A stretch of DNA of 17,076 nucleotides from Acidobacteriota bacterium (GCA_015487755.1 WFPG01000110.1:1-17076), one strand, 5' to 3'. Positions 7,237 through 15,155 are shown, numbered from the stretch's first letter. Notes: a model not told the origin generated them from the letters alone. Program-made: numbers and translations.

Positions 7237-8823
7237 ATGGAAAGATTAGAAAAATTCAGACAACTGGGCTTAAGCGAAAATACATTACTTGCGCTTAAGA
7301 AGAAAGGCTTTGAAGAGCCTACCGAAATTCAGGAAAAAGTTATACCTATTCTATTGCATCAAGATATAAATGTAATCGGACAGGCACAGACAGGAACGGG
7401 AAAAACAGCGGCATTCGGGCTTCCTTTAATTGAAAAATTAAAAGGCGGCTCAAAAAAGGTTCAGGCAATTATTTTAACCCCGACAAGGGAATTGGCAATT
7501 CAGGTTGCGGAAGAGATTAACTCTTTAAAGGGGAGAAAAAGGCTGCACATTGTGCCTATTTACGGCGGGCAGTCAATATCAGAGCAGATTAGAAAGTTGA
7601 GAAAGGGAATTGACATAGTAGTCGGCACACCAGGAAGGGTTTTAGACCACTTAAAAAGGGGTACACTTAAATTAAACTCTATCAAATACTTTATTTTAGA
7701 CGAAGCGGACGAAATGCTTAACATGGGATTTATAGACGATATTGAAGAAATTTTAAGCCATGCGCCTGAAGAAAAGAAGATGCTTCTATTCTCGGCAACA
7801 ATGCCTGACAGAATACTTAAACTTGTTGAAAAGTATATGGGGAAATACGAGATTGTAAGGATAAAAAAGCAGAGTGCAACAACAGACTTAACCCACCAGA
7901 TTTACTTTGAGGTTGCAGAAAGGGATAAGTTTGAAGCGCTTTGCCGAATAATTGACTTTGAGCCTGAATTCTACGGCCTTATCTTTACAAGGACAAAGGT
8001 TGAGGCTGACAGGGTTGCAAACAAACTGGTTGACAGAGGCTACGACGCCGAATGCCTTCACGGGGACATATCCCAGTTTCAAAGGGAAAGGATAATAAGA
8101 AAGTTTAAAAAAAGGCATATAAACATACTTGTTGCAACAGATGTTGCAGCAAGGGGGCTCGACATATCCGATTTAACCCATGTAATAAACTACTCTATCC
8201 CTCAAAACCCTGAAACCTATATTCACAGAATAGGAAGAACAGGAAGGGCCGGGAAAGAAGGAACGGCAATTACATTCGTTACCCCCGGAGAATACAGAAA
8301 CCTTATTTTTATCAAAAAGATAGCAAAAGCGGACATTAAGAAGGAAAAACTTCCCGGTGCGGATAAAATACTTAAAAACAAACTTGCAAAACTTAAATCA
8401 GACATTGAAGAAACAATAGGGGACAATAACCTTGAAAAGTTTATTAAAATGGCGGAAGAAATGCTTGAGATTTCAACCCCTGAAAAGGTTGTGGCCGCCC
8501 TGCTTAAAATAGCCTACAAAGACGATTTAGACCCTGAAAGTTACAAACAGATTTCAGAGGTTTCCATAGATACAAAGGGAACCACAAGGCTTTTTATTGC
8601 AAGGGGAAAAGAACACGGCTTTGATGTTCACAAACTTATTGAACTTATCCAGAAACACATTGACATTGAAAGTAGAAAGATAAGGGGAATAAAGATATTT
8701 GACAACTTTTCTTTTGTTACCCTGCCATTTGAAGATGCGGAAGTTTTACTTCACACAATAAAGAAAAACACAAAAGGGAAAAGGCCGATAATAGACAAAG
8801 CCAAAGAAAAATCAAGAAGTTAA
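7237..8823 (+). CDS. deaD: DEAD-box ATP-dependent RNA helicase with DbpA-type RNA-binding domain
   Basis: This 528-residue helicase carries all the standard DEAD-box motifs: Q motif (GFEEPTEIQ, 24-32), motif I AQTGTGKT (50-57), PTRELA (82-87), TPGR (131-134), DEAD (155-158), SAT (186-188), the ATDVAARGLD motif (300-309) and HRIGRTGR (330-337). After the two RecA domains comes a linker of about 80 residues, then a DbpA/YxiN-type RNA-binding fold at about 448-515 and a basic tail. This domain order fits the DeaD/CsdA group, which unwinds RNA during ribosome assembly and mRNA turnover, often in the cold. The exact RNA target cannot be read from sequence. E. coli DeaD is longer (629 residues), mainly at the C-terminus. 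The gene seems to be a single transcription unit: strong ribosome site before it and an intrinsic terminator right after it. Confidence 0.94.
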   Translation: MERLEKFRQLGLSENTLLALKKKGFEEPTEIQEKVIPILLHQDINVIGQAQTGTGKTAAFGLPLIEKLKGGSKKVQAIILTPTRELAIQVAEEINSLKGRKRLHIVPIYGGQSISEQIRKLRKGIDIVVGTPGRVLDHLKRGTLKLNSIKYFILDEADEMLNMGFIDDIEEILSHAPEEKKMLLFSATMPDRILKLVEKYMGKYEIVRIKKQSATTDLTHQIYFEVAERDKFEALCRIIDFEPEFYGLIFTRTKVEADRVANKLVDRGYDAECLHGDISQFQRERIIRKFKKRHINILVATDVAARGLDISDLTHVINYSIPQNPETYIHRIGRTGRAGKEGTAITFVTPGEYRNLIFIKKIAKADIKKEKLPGADKILKNKLAKLKSDIEETIGDNNLEKFIKMAEEMLEISTPEKVVAALLKIAYKDDLDPESYKQISEVSIDTKGTTRLFIARGKEHGFDVHKLIELIQKHIDIESRKIRGIKIFDNFSFVTLPFEDAEVLLHTIKKNTKGKRPIIDKAKEKSRS

Positions 8824-8830
8824 TTTCAAG

Positions 8831-8856
8831 AAAGCCGGGATTTCCCGGCTTTTTTA
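8831..8856 (+). terminator. Intrinsic terminator of the helicase gene
   Basis: A perfect 9-bp inverted repeat (8831-8839 with 8844-8852, core GCCGGG/CCCGGC) encloses a 4-base ATTT loop and runs into a T tract at 8850-8855, eight bases after the helicase stop codon. It is a textbook rho-independent terminator for the + strand. It also lies just beyond the stop of the convergent EamA gene, but on the - strand only a short, broken T run follows the hairpin, so it is likely weaker in that direction. Confidence 0.93.
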
Positions 8857-8858
8857 TT

Positions 8859-9716
8859 TTAAGGCAAAATCTTTTCTTTGTAATTTACATAGGCGGCATA
8901 CAGAACTAAAGAAATCCCTATAAAGGATACTCTGTCAGGCAATTCATGGAAAAACACAAAAGCAAGGAATGTGACAAAGGGAATGTTTATATATGAGTAT
9001 AAACTTGCCTCTCCCACTTTGGTTAAAGAGTAAGACTTTGTCATAGACAATTGTGCACTCATTGTAAAAACTCCCAAAAGCAAAACTAAACCCCAATCAA
9101 AGGCATTGTCAGGCACTTCAATCCCGTAATAAATCATTAAAGGGGCAAGTATAAAATTCGAAACAAAAAAGAAAAACCAAACAATAACCTCAGGTTTATT
9201 AGTCTCCCCTAACTTTCTGATTATCGTATGAGCTATTGCTGAAAAAAATGCAGAGAAAACTGGCAGAAAAAGGTAAAAGTATTTTCCCGAATTATAGCCC
9301 GGTTTAAAAATCAATAAAATCCCCATAAACGCTATAAAAAAGGCTATAAATTTGTACTTTGAACTCTTTTCCTTTAAAAAAAACCACGATAACAAAATAA
9401 TAAGAAAAGGGGCTGTTTTTTGAATTGTCACAACGGTTGCCACAGGCAGTTTCGATAGTGCGTAAAAATAAAAAAGTGCCGCAAAACTGCCTAAAACACC
9501 CCTTGCAATTAAAAGTTTCAAATTGTTAAATTTGAAGTTGTTAGCCCCTCTTTGCAATAAAAACAGGGATAAAAAAACAAAAGCGGTAAAATTCCTTGCA
9601 AAGATCATTTCAAATACGGGATAGTGTTTAGCAAGGTATTTAAAGTCAATTGCAAGAAAGGCATAGCAACAGGATGCAACTACCATCCACCAGAAAGCCT
9701 TTGTTCTATCTTTCAT
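8859..9716 (-). CDS. EamA/DMT family transporter
   Basis: This 285-residue, very hydrophobic protein has about ten predicted membrane helices in two halves of five, as expected for the EamA (drug/metabolite transporter) superfamily. The family-typical helix pair appears twice: TVVTIQKTAPFLIILLSWFFLKEK at about 94-117 and the matching LYSYINIPFVTFLAFVFFHEL at about 239-259. Members export or import amino acids, nucleotides and other metabolites; nothing here identifies the substrate. The start codon overlaps the end of plsY by 11 bp, so the two are probably translated from one message. The ribosome site is weak. The gene converges on the helicase gene, with the shared hairpin at 8831-8856 between them. 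Confidence 0.87.
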   Translation of the reverse strand: MKDRTKAFWWMVVASCCYAFLAIDFKYLAKHYPVFEMIFARNFTAFVFLSLFLLQRGANNFKFNNLKLLIARGVLGSFAALFYFYALSKLPVATVVTIQKTAPFLIILLSWFFLKEKSSKYKFIAFFIAFMGILLIFKPGYNSGKYFYLFLPVFSAFFSAIAHTIIRKLGETNKPEVIVWFFFFVSNFILAPLMIYYGIEVPDNAFDWGLVLLLGVFTMSAQLSMTKSYSLTKVGEASLYSYINIPFVTFLAFVFFHELPDRVSFIGISLVLYAAYVNYKEKILP

Positions 9717-10308
9717 TTATCTTTTTTTCCTTTTTGTTTAAAATTCTTTTTATGTTTTCTTTATGAAAAACAATGATTAACAAACCTAAAATGACAAAGA
9801 AAACAACCCTCTCAATCCCTGTAATTCCGAGCAGAAAGAAAATTACAGAGGTAATTATCAATAAGATAGCCGCAAATATTGAAGCAAAAGATACTATTCT
9901 TTTAATAAAGAAAATTAGCCAGAAAAATACAAAGACAATCACAAAAATTCGGTAATCAAGAAAGAATAAAACCCCTGCCGTTGTGCTCACCCCTTTGCCT
10001 CCTTTAAAATTTAAGAAAACTGGAAAAACATGACCAAGTATGACAAAAAAACCGCTAAGAATTAATGTTAATTCATTGGCATTAAAAAACTTTGAGATAA
10101 TGTATAATGCAAAAAACCCCTTTAAAAAATCTAACAAAAAACCGAAAAATGCGTATTTAAACCCGCAGAGCCTGTATAAATTTGTAGCGCCTACATTTTT
10201 GCTTCCCGTTTCCCTTAAATCAATCCCTTTGCAATACTTTGCCAGTAAAAAGGAAAATGGTATTGAACCTAAAATGTAGGCTAATAAAAATACCTCTAAC
10301 TTACTCAT
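9706..10308 (-). CDS. plsY: Glycerol-3-phosphate acyltransferase PlsY
   Basis: This 200-residue membrane enzyme transfers an acyl group from acyl-phosphate to glycerol-3-phosphate, the first step of phospholipid synthesis. All known motifs are present: GSIPF at 14-18, GSKNVGATN at 35-43, GHVFPVFLNFKGGKGVST at 92-109 (phosphate-binding Gly-rich segment) and HKENIKRIL at 182-190. About seven membrane segments are visible. The C-terminus is basic. The start MSKLEVFLLAYILGSIPF aligns well with the family N-terminus, so a later start is unlikely. No Shine-Dalgarno sequence precedes it, and a perfect TATAAT ends only nine bases before the ATG, suggesting a leaderless or near-leaderless transcript. 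It overlaps the downstream EamA gene by 11 bp. PlsX, the usual partner, is not in the window. Confidence 0.95.
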   Translation of the reverse strand: MSKLEVFLLAYILGSIPFSFLLAKYCKGIDLRETGSKNVGATNLYRLCGFKYAFFGFLLDFLKGFFALYIISKFFNANELTLILSGFFVILGHVFPVFLNFKGGKGVSTTAGVLFFLDYRIFVIVFVFFWLIFFIKRIVSFASIFAAILLIITSVIFFLLGITGIERVVFFVILGLLIIVFHKENIKRILNKKEKKINER

Positions 10309-10317
10309 AACATCTAA

Positions 10318-10323
10318 ATTATA
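10318..10323 (-). promoter_or_regulatory. -10 box of the plsY promoter
   Basis: Read on the - strand these bases are a perfect TATAAT. The box ends nine bases before the plsY ATG, so transcription would be expected to begin within a few bases of the start codon. I see no good -35 hexamer at the usual distance; the position would fall over the -10 box of the opposite promoter. Confidence 0.55.
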
Positions 10324-10339
10324 CTTTATCTTTGCTCTT

Positions 10340-10348
10340 TGATATAAT
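10340..10348 (+). promoter_or_regulatory. Extended -10 promoter of the metal importer operon
   Basis: TGATATAAT at 10340-10348 is a perfect extended -10 element (TG, one base, TATAAT). Initiation near 10355 would give a leader of about 25 bases containing the GGAGG ribosome site at 10370-10374. The -35 region is poor, as is common for extended -10 promoters. I could not identify a convincing Zur or MntR operator, although the region is full of short AT palindromes (for example ATAATTAT at 10344-10351). Confidence 0.6.
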
Positions 10349-10379
10349 TATTTACGAATTTGAAATTTTGGAGGAAGAT

Positions 10380-11195
10380 ATGAAAAAGGTTTTTATATAC
10401 CTGCTTGTTATTCTATTTGCTATAAACGGATTTGCAAAAACAAAGGTTGTAACTTCAATATTCCCTTTAGCGGACATTATTTCCAATGTGGTTAAAGACA
10501 AGGCTGAAGTAAATTATGTGATACCTGTTAACGCAAACCCGCATACCTTTGAGCCAACCCCGGAACAGGCAAAGATAATAGCACAGGCGGATGTTTTTAT
10601 TGGTGTTTCCAAACAGTTTGACGGTTGGATGGAAAAATTTCTAAAAAAAGACGCAAAAAAGTACTACATACTGAAAAAACCCCAAAATCCACATATCTGG
10701 CTTTCTTTCAGAGGCGGCAGTAAAATTATCTCTACAGTGGGATATATTTTTATGAAAATTGACCCTAAAAACAAAAAATTCTACATTTCAACCACAAGAA
10801 GATACTCAAGGGAATTGCAGGAAATTTTCAAAGTTTACTTTGATAAATTTTCTAAATTGAAAAGCAAAAACATAATCCAATACCACCCTGCATGGGAGTA
10901 CCTTGCACTTGAGTTTAAACTAAAAACAATAGGGGTAATTTACACAGGAGAAAGCAAAAGGACATCAATACAACACCTGACAAATATACTCAATAGAGGG
11001 AAAAAAGAAGGGTGTGACGCTTTACTATGCAGAATAGGGACAAAAGACAAGGTAATAGATATTTACGAAAAAGAGTTAAAACTGAAAAGGGTTGAACTTG
11101 ACCCTATTGGTGACCCGAAAAGCAAAGAAAGAAACACTTATTTAAACTTAATGATTTTTAACTGCGAAAAGATATACAAAGCATTAAGCCAATGA
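10380..11195 (+). CDS. znuA: Zinc/manganese ABC transporter, periplasmic binding protein
   Basis: This 271-residue protein belongs to the ZnuA/TroA cluster of metal-binding proteins. A signal peptide is clear: MKK, a hydrophobic core to about residue 15, and likely cleavage after NGFA at 19; there is no lipobox cysteine, so it should be free in the periplasm. Likely metal ligands are H55 (NPHTFEP), H105 (NPHIWLS), H169 (QYHPAWEY) and D241 (ELDPIGDP), the usual three His plus one acidic residue. The His-rich loop found in many zinc-specific ZnuA proteins is missing, so zinc versus manganese remains undecided. I chose the ATG at 10380 over the in-frame TTG at 10332 because GGAGG at 10370-10374 and the signal peptide fit it and the promoter lies upstream. 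It overlaps the ATPase gene by 4 bp. Confidence 0.93.
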   Translation: MKKVFIYLLVILFAINGFAKTKVVTSIFPLADIISNVVKDKAEVNYVIPVNANPHTFEPTPEQAKIIAQADVFIGVSKQFDGWMEKFLKKDAKKYYILKKPQNPHIWLSFRGGSKIISTVGYIFMKIDPKNKKFYISTTRRYSRELQEIFKVYFDKFSKLKSKNIIQYHPAWEYLALEFKLKTIGVIYTGESKRTSIQHLTNILNRGKKEGCDALLCRIGTKDKVIDIYEKELKLKRVELDPIGDPKSKERNTYLNLMIFNCEKIYKALSQ

Positions 11196-11968
11196 CAAAG
11201 CCTTATATCTTAATTGAGGATCTGGAAGTAAAATACGGAAACAAAATAGTTTTAGAAGATATATTCCTTGCCGTTGAAAAGGGGGAGATTGTCTGCATTG
11301 TCGGGCCAAACGGAGGAGGCAAAACAACATTGCTCAAAGTTATTTTAGGGCTTAAAGACTACACCAAAGGAAAAGTTGAGGTATTAGGTAAAGAACCAAA
11401 AAAAGTAGAAAAGAAAGAAATAGGCTATTTGCCGCAAAAAGAGTCCACTGTGGCAAATTTTCCCATTTCGGTTTTTGAAACAGTTTTAATGGGAAGGTAC
11501 CCTAAAATAGGATTATTGAAAAAACCGACTAAAAGGGATAAAGAGATAGCCCTTGAAAGCCTTAAACTTGTTAAAATGGAAAACTTAAAAGACGAGAATA
11601 TAAACAAACTTTCAGGGGGGCAAAGGCAAAGGGTTTTTATAGCAAGGGCACTTGCCATGGAGCCTAAAATTTTAATACTTGACGAACCGTCAACAGGGCT
11701 TGATATTGTCGCTCAGGAAGACTTCTATAAAATACTTGTAAATATCAGGGATAAAAAGAAGATGGCTATTTTAATGGTATCCCATGATATAGGGGTTGTC
11801 TCCACCTTTGTTGATAAAATTGCATGCTTAAACAAAACAATTCACTATCACGGAAAGAGCGGGACACCTATTCCAAACGAAGTGTTGAAAAAGGTATTCG
11901 GCTCAAATATTCAAATACTTGTCCACGACCAGCATTGCAAAGGGTGCCACAGAGGTGAGCATGTTTGA
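11192..11968 (+). CDS. znuC: Zinc/manganese ABC transporter, ATP-binding protein
   Basis: This 258-residue ATPase powers the metal importer. Walker A GPNGGGKTT is at 38-46, the Q-loop near Q82, the ABC signature LSGGQ at 140-144, Walker B ILILDEP at 160-166, the D-loop STGLD at 167-171 and the switch histidine H198 in SHD. The C-terminus carries an unusual metal-ligand cluster, HDQHCKGCHRGEH, with H245, H248, C249, C252, H253 and H257, which could sense or hold metal on the cytoplasmic side; that is inference. ATG and preceding stop overlap as ATGA, so it is translationally coupled to the binding protein. The permease gene begins inside its last eight bases. Confidence 0.94.
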   Translation: MTKPYILIEDLEVKYGNKIVLEDIFLAVEKGEIVCIVGPNGGGKTTLLKVILGLKDYTKGKVEVLGKEPKKVEKKEIGYLPQKESTVANFPISVFETVLMGRYPKIGLLKKPTKRDKEIALESLKLVKMENLKDENINKLSGGQRQRVFIARALAMEPKILILDEPSTGLDIVAQEDFYKILVNIRDKKKMAILMVSHDIGVVSTFVDKIACLNKTIHYHGKSGTPIPNEVLKKVFGSNIQILVHDQHCKGCHRGEHV

Positions 11969-12755
11969 ACTTCTTCAGTTTGAATTTGTAAGAAACGCTT
12001 TAATAGCAGGTACAATAATAAGCATACTTTTCGGCTTTCTATCTTTTTTCGTGGTTATGAAAAAATTGTCTTTTCTAACAGTAGGTATTTCACACGCCGC
12101 ATTCGGCGGTGTTGCTTTAGGTATTTTGCTGGGGTTTAACCCCTATTTAACAGCAATAGTGTTCTGCCTTTTTACAGGATACCTTATAGCAATTCACGGG
12201 GAAAAATCGGAATATGATACTGTTATAGGCATTTTGTTTGCGTTTACAATGGCATTGGGTGTGATATTTCTTTCACTGAAAAAAGAGTACACATTTGACA
12301 TTATGTCCTACCTTTTCGGAACAATTTTGGGGATAACAAAAAGCGATATTATGCTTCTTTTAGTTTTAATGATTGCTGTTTTCATATTTTTCTACCTATT
12401 TCTAAAAGAGATTATTTTTATTACCTTTGACAAAACGGTAGCAAAAGCATCGGGGCTACCTGTCTCGGTATTTGAAAACATTGTTATAGCAATTTTAACC
12501 TTTGTAATTGTTTTCAGCATTAAACTAATAGGGATTATACTTGTATCTGCATTTTTAATAATACCTGCCGCAATAACAATACTTTTTTTCGACAATTATC
12601 GCAAAGTTATACTGTTTTCAATAATTTTAAATGTTTTGATTTTCTTCGCCGGGTTTTACTTAAGTTACAAATTAAACCTGCCGTCAGGGGCAACAATAGT
12701 TTCAATCGGTGCAATTATCTATTTTGTAGCCGCTTTTGTTTCCGGAAAAAAATAA
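11961..12755 (+). CDS. znuB: Zinc/manganese ABC transporter, permease (ABC-3 family)
   Basis: This 264-residue integral membrane protein has about eight hydrophobic segments and the hallmarks of the ABC-3 permease family: LTVGISHAAFGGVALG at about 39-54, which includes the cytoplasmic coupling region, and SIKLIGIILVSAFLIIPAA at about 206-224. It forms the channel through which the metal passes. The ATG at 11961 is chosen because AGAGGTGAG lies just before it and MFELLQFEFVRNAL is a normal start for the family; an alternative start at 11919 would lie deep inside the ATPase gene and add an unlikely hydrophilic stretch. It overlaps the ATPase gene by eight bases. Its stop directly abuts the stop of the convergent sigma factor gene, with no room for a terminator. 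Confidence 0.93.
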   Translation: MFELLQFEFVRNALIAGTIISILFGFLSFFVVMKKLSFLTVGISHAAFGGVALGILLGFNPYLTAIVFCLFTGYLIAIHGEKSEYDTVIGILFAFTMALGVIFLSLKKEYTFDIMSYLFGTILGITKSDIMLLLVLMIAVFIFFYLFLKEIIFITFDKTVAKASGLPVSVFENIVIAILTFVIVFSIKLIGIILVSAFLIIPAAITILFFDNYRKVILFSIILNVLIFFAGFYLSYKLNLPSGATIVSIGAIIYFVAAFVSGKK

Positions 12756-13610
12756 TCAGTTTAAATAACTTTTCAGTATATTCTTGTACCTTGACCTTCT
12801 AATCTTTTCAAGGGCATTTTTCTCTATTTGCCTTACCCTTTCCCTGGAAAGGTCAAGGATTTTACCAATTTCCTGAAGTGTTTTAGGCTCTTCTCCGTTA
12901 AGGCCGAACCTGTGAATTAAAACCTTTCTCTCCCTTTCGTTTAGAATAGAAAGGGATTCCATTAAATGCTCCACAAATGATTTCTTTATCAATTCAGTTT
13001 CCGCATCGTCCACCGTTTCCTGCTCAATCACATCTTCATAGTTTAAATCGTCCGTATCGGAAGATATGTAATCATCCAAAGATTTATGGTCTCCGTAAGT
13101 GGTTAACAAAGAATTTAACGCCAGTTCGTCTATATCCATCGCTTCAGCCAATTCCCTCGGCGAAGGGTCTCTGTTTAACTCTTTTTGAAGTTCATTAAAC
13201 TTTCTTCCCACATTGTTTAAAAGGTTCAGGGTTTTATAGGATATTTTAAAAATACCGCTCTGCTCCGCTATGGCAGATATAATTGCCTGTTTTATCCACC
13301 ATACAGCATAGGTTATAAATTTAACATTTCTATCAGGGTCAAACCTTTTTGCAGCCTCTATTAGCCCTAAATTTCCCTCGTTGATTAAATCCATAAAGGG
13401 GACACCTTTCCCCCTGTACCTTTTGGCAATTGAAACCACAAACTTTAAGTTTGCTTCAACAAGCCTCTTTAAAGCCTCTTTATCCCCCTTTTGAATCCTT
13501 CTTGCAAGTTCTTTTTCCTCGTCGGGGGTTAAAGGGGGTATTTTATTTATCTCTTTTAAATACTGCTTTAAAGCCTCTTCTTCTTCAAAAAATTTATAGT
13601 TTTTTGCCAT
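12756..13610 (-). CDS. RpoD-like sigma-70 family sigma factor (group 2 type)
   Basis: This 284-residue sigma factor lacks region 1.1. Region 1.2 lies at about 9-40, region 2 at 48-120 (VVSIAKRYRGKGVPFMDLINEGNLGL, then DPDRNVKFITYAVWWIKQAI), region 3 at about 125-200 and region 4 at about 210-280, with the -35 helix LSRERVRQIE at 254-263. The -35 contact residues of E. coli sigma-70 (R584, E585, R588) are kept as R256, E257 and R260. The -12 contact Q437 is kept (Q108), but T440 becomes I111, and the extended -10 contacts H455 and E458 become K126 and N129. It is therefore probably not the main housekeeping sigma but an alternative one, plausibly for heat stress given its operon. It starts three bases after the hspR stop, with AAGGA some distance upstream. 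RpoD itself in a reduced form is the alternative reading. Confidence 0.93.
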   Translation of the reverse strand: MAKNYKFFEEEEALKQYLKEINKIPPLTPDEEKELARRIQKGDKEALKRLVEANLKFVVSIAKRYRGKGVPFMDLINEGNLGLIEAAKRFDPDRNVKFITYAVWWIKQAIISAIAEQSGIFKISYKTLNLLNNVGRKFNELQKELNRDPSPRELAEAMDIDELALNSLLTTYGDHKSLDDYISSDTDDLNYEDVIEQETVDDAETELIKKSFVEHLMESLSILNERERKVLIHRFGLNGEEPKTLQEIGKILDLSRERVRQIEKNALEKIRRSRYKNILKSYLN

Positions 13611-13613
13611 AAT

Positions 13614-14018
13614 TTACTTTTCTTCCTTTTCAATATCAAGTTTAATTATGCCTGAGCGAGGGATTTTTACAAGGGCGTTTTTAATTTTTTCTTCTCCGTT
13701 TTGCACATGCTCCATAATAATCTTCTGCAAAGCAAGGGTTAATTGATTTATCTCCTGCTGCATCTTTTCCATCTTTTCCCTCATATTGAGAATGATCTCA
13801 ATCCCCGCAAGGTTTACCCCTAAATCTCTCGCGAGGTTTAAGATTATCTCAAGCCTTTCCAAATCCTTTTTTGAATAAAGCCTTGTATTGCCCTCTGTCC
13901 TTGAAGGCTTTAAAAGGCCATGCTTCTCATATAGCCTTAAAGTTTGAGGGTGGACATTGTACATCTTAGCAACAACACTTATCATGTAATACGGCTCGTT
14001 GTTCTTCCCTTTCACCAT
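13614..14018 (-). CDS. hspR: MerR family heat-shock repressor HspR
   Basis: This 134-residue protein has the MerR winged helix-turn-helix at about 12-80 (ISVVAKMYNVHPQTLRLYEKHGLL, then TEGNTRLYSKKDLERLEII), with the NVHPQTLRLYE stretch typical of HspR. A coiled-coil dimer helix runs about 76-108. No Cys or other effector-binding cluster follows, unlike metal-sensing MerR proteins. The tail has a basic/hydrophobic KIPRSGIIKLD segment at 118-128. HspR represses dnaK operons by binding HAIR inverted repeats, usually with DnaK as co-repressor. The operator expected upstream of dnaK is outside the window. The gene follows dnaJ by 11 bp and precedes the sigma gene by 3 bp; GGGGGTGG serves as ribosome site. 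Confidence 0.93.
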   Translation of the reverse strand: MVKGKNNEPYYMISVVAKMYNVHPQTLRLYEKHGLLKPSRTEGNTRLYSKKDLERLEIILNLARDLGVNLAGIEIILNMREKMEKMQQEINQLTLALQKIIMEHVQNGEEKIKNALVKIPRSGIIKLDIEKEEK

Positions 14019-14029
14019 TTACCACCCCC

Positions 14030-15133
14030 TTACAGATTAAAGTGTCCGCGAATTTTTTCTTTATCTTCAAACTTTTCAAGTTCTTTCATCAATTCCCTAA
14101 CCCTGGTGTCCACTATAGTAGGTGTTTTAACCTCAACCTCAAGGTACATATCCCCGTTTTTGCCGGTTAACCTTGATTTCACACCCTTTCCTCTAACCCT
14201 GATTTTTTGGCCGCATTGGGTTTGAGGCGGAATCTTCACAGTTGTAGGCCCGTAGATTGTAGGTATTTTTATTTTAGCACCTAATGCCGCCTCTGAAAAG
14301 GTAATGGGCAATTTAAGGTAAATATTGTCTCCCTGCCTTTTAAATAACGGGTGTTCTTCCACAACAGTAATTATGTATAAATCTCCGGGAGGTCCTCCGT
14401 TTATGCCTGCCTCACCTTTCCCCGGCACTCTTACCTTTGAGCCGTTGTCAACCCCTGCAGGTATTCTCACATTTATTGTTTCGGTAAACGGAATCCTTCC
14501 GGTACCGTTGCATTTTGAACACTTTGTAAAGGTAATCCTTCCCGTCCCGCCGCAAAGGGAACATGGTTTTTCAACATGGAAAAAAGGCAATCCGCTGCTT
14601 TCTTTTCCTGTACCGTTACACCTTGGACAGGTTTGAGGGGAAGATAATGGAATTTTTCCGCTTCCGCCACATGCATCACAGGATTTGCTTCTATTAACCT
14701 TTATTTTTGTTGTTAAACCGTGCACAGCATCCATAAAGGATATTCTCATTGAATACTGTATATCCTCTCCCTTTTTCGGAGCGTTTGAGTACCCGTACTC
14801 ACGGTATCCGCTTCCCCTTTTGCCGCCGCCGAACAAATCTGCAAAAATATCTGAAAAATCAAAGTTTACATTTTGAAAATCCTGGTAATTAAAGTTTTCT
14901 CCAAAGTTGGCATCCCCGACAAACCCGTACTTATCGTACTGCTCTTTCTTTTTAGGGTCGGAAAGAACAGCATAAGCCTCGGATATTTCCTTAAATTTTT
15001 CTTCAGCCTGCTTATCACCCGGGTTTAAGTCAGGGTGATACTTTCTGGCAAGTTTTTTATAAGCCTTTTTAACTTCCTGTATTGAGGCCCCTTTCGGGAG
15101 CCCCAATACAGCGTAATAATCTTTTTTAACCAT
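14030..15133 (-). CDS. dnaJ: Chaperone protein DnaJ
   Basis: This 367-residue protein is a complete class I J-protein that delivers substrates to DnaK and triggers its ATPase. The J domain covers 4-70 with HPD at 33-35. A Gly/Phe/Asp-rich stretch follows to about 120, including the [10 protein letters not shown] element. The zinc-binding region has all four CxxCxGxG repeats, beginning at C152, C169, C191 and C205. The C-terminal substrate-binding domains occupy about 215-345, with the short dimerisation tail after it. The start has a GGAGAG ribosome site; an upstream ATG at 15147 is out of frame. It lies 22 bp after dnaK and 11 bp before hspR. No grpE lies between or after these genes. Confidence 0.98.
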   Translation of the reverse strand: MVKKDYYAVLGLPKGASIQEVKKAYKKLARKYHPDLNPGDKQAEEKFKEISEAYAVLSDPKKKEQYDKYGFVGDANFGENFNYQDFQNVNFDFSDIFADLFGGGKRGSGYREYGYSNAPKKGEDIQYSMRISFMDAVHGLTTKIKVNRSKSCDACGGSGKIPLSSPQTCPRCNGTGKESSGLPFFHVEKPCSLCGGTGRITFTKCSKCNGTGRIPFTETINVRIPAGVDNGSKVRVPGKGEAGINGGPPGDLYIITVVEEHPLFKRQGDNIYLKLPITFSEAALGAKIKIPTIYGPTTVKIPPQTQCGQKIRVRGKGVKSRLTGKNGDMYLEVEVKTPTIVDTRVRELMKELEKFEDKEKIRGHFNL

Positions 15134-15155
15134 GGCTTACTCTCCATTTTCCCCC

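Noticed and set aside
9773..10279. Small + strand open frames opposite plsY
   Set aside because: Lysine/isoleucine-rich reading of the reverse complement of a conserved membrane gene; no independent support.
10332..10379. Upstream TTG start for the metal-binding protein
   Set aside because: It would place 16 charged residues before a good signal peptide and put the extended -10 promoter inside the gene; the ATG at 10380 has GGAGG at the right spacing.
11919..11960. Earlier start for the ABC permease
   Set aside because: It lies deep in the ATPase gene, adds a polar stretch not seen in the family, and the ATG at 11961 has its own ribosome site.
14325..14636. 103-residue open frame on the + strand inside dnaJ
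   Set aside because: Proline/phenylalanine-rich shadow of the DnaJ zinc-finger coding sequence; no ribosome site or family match.
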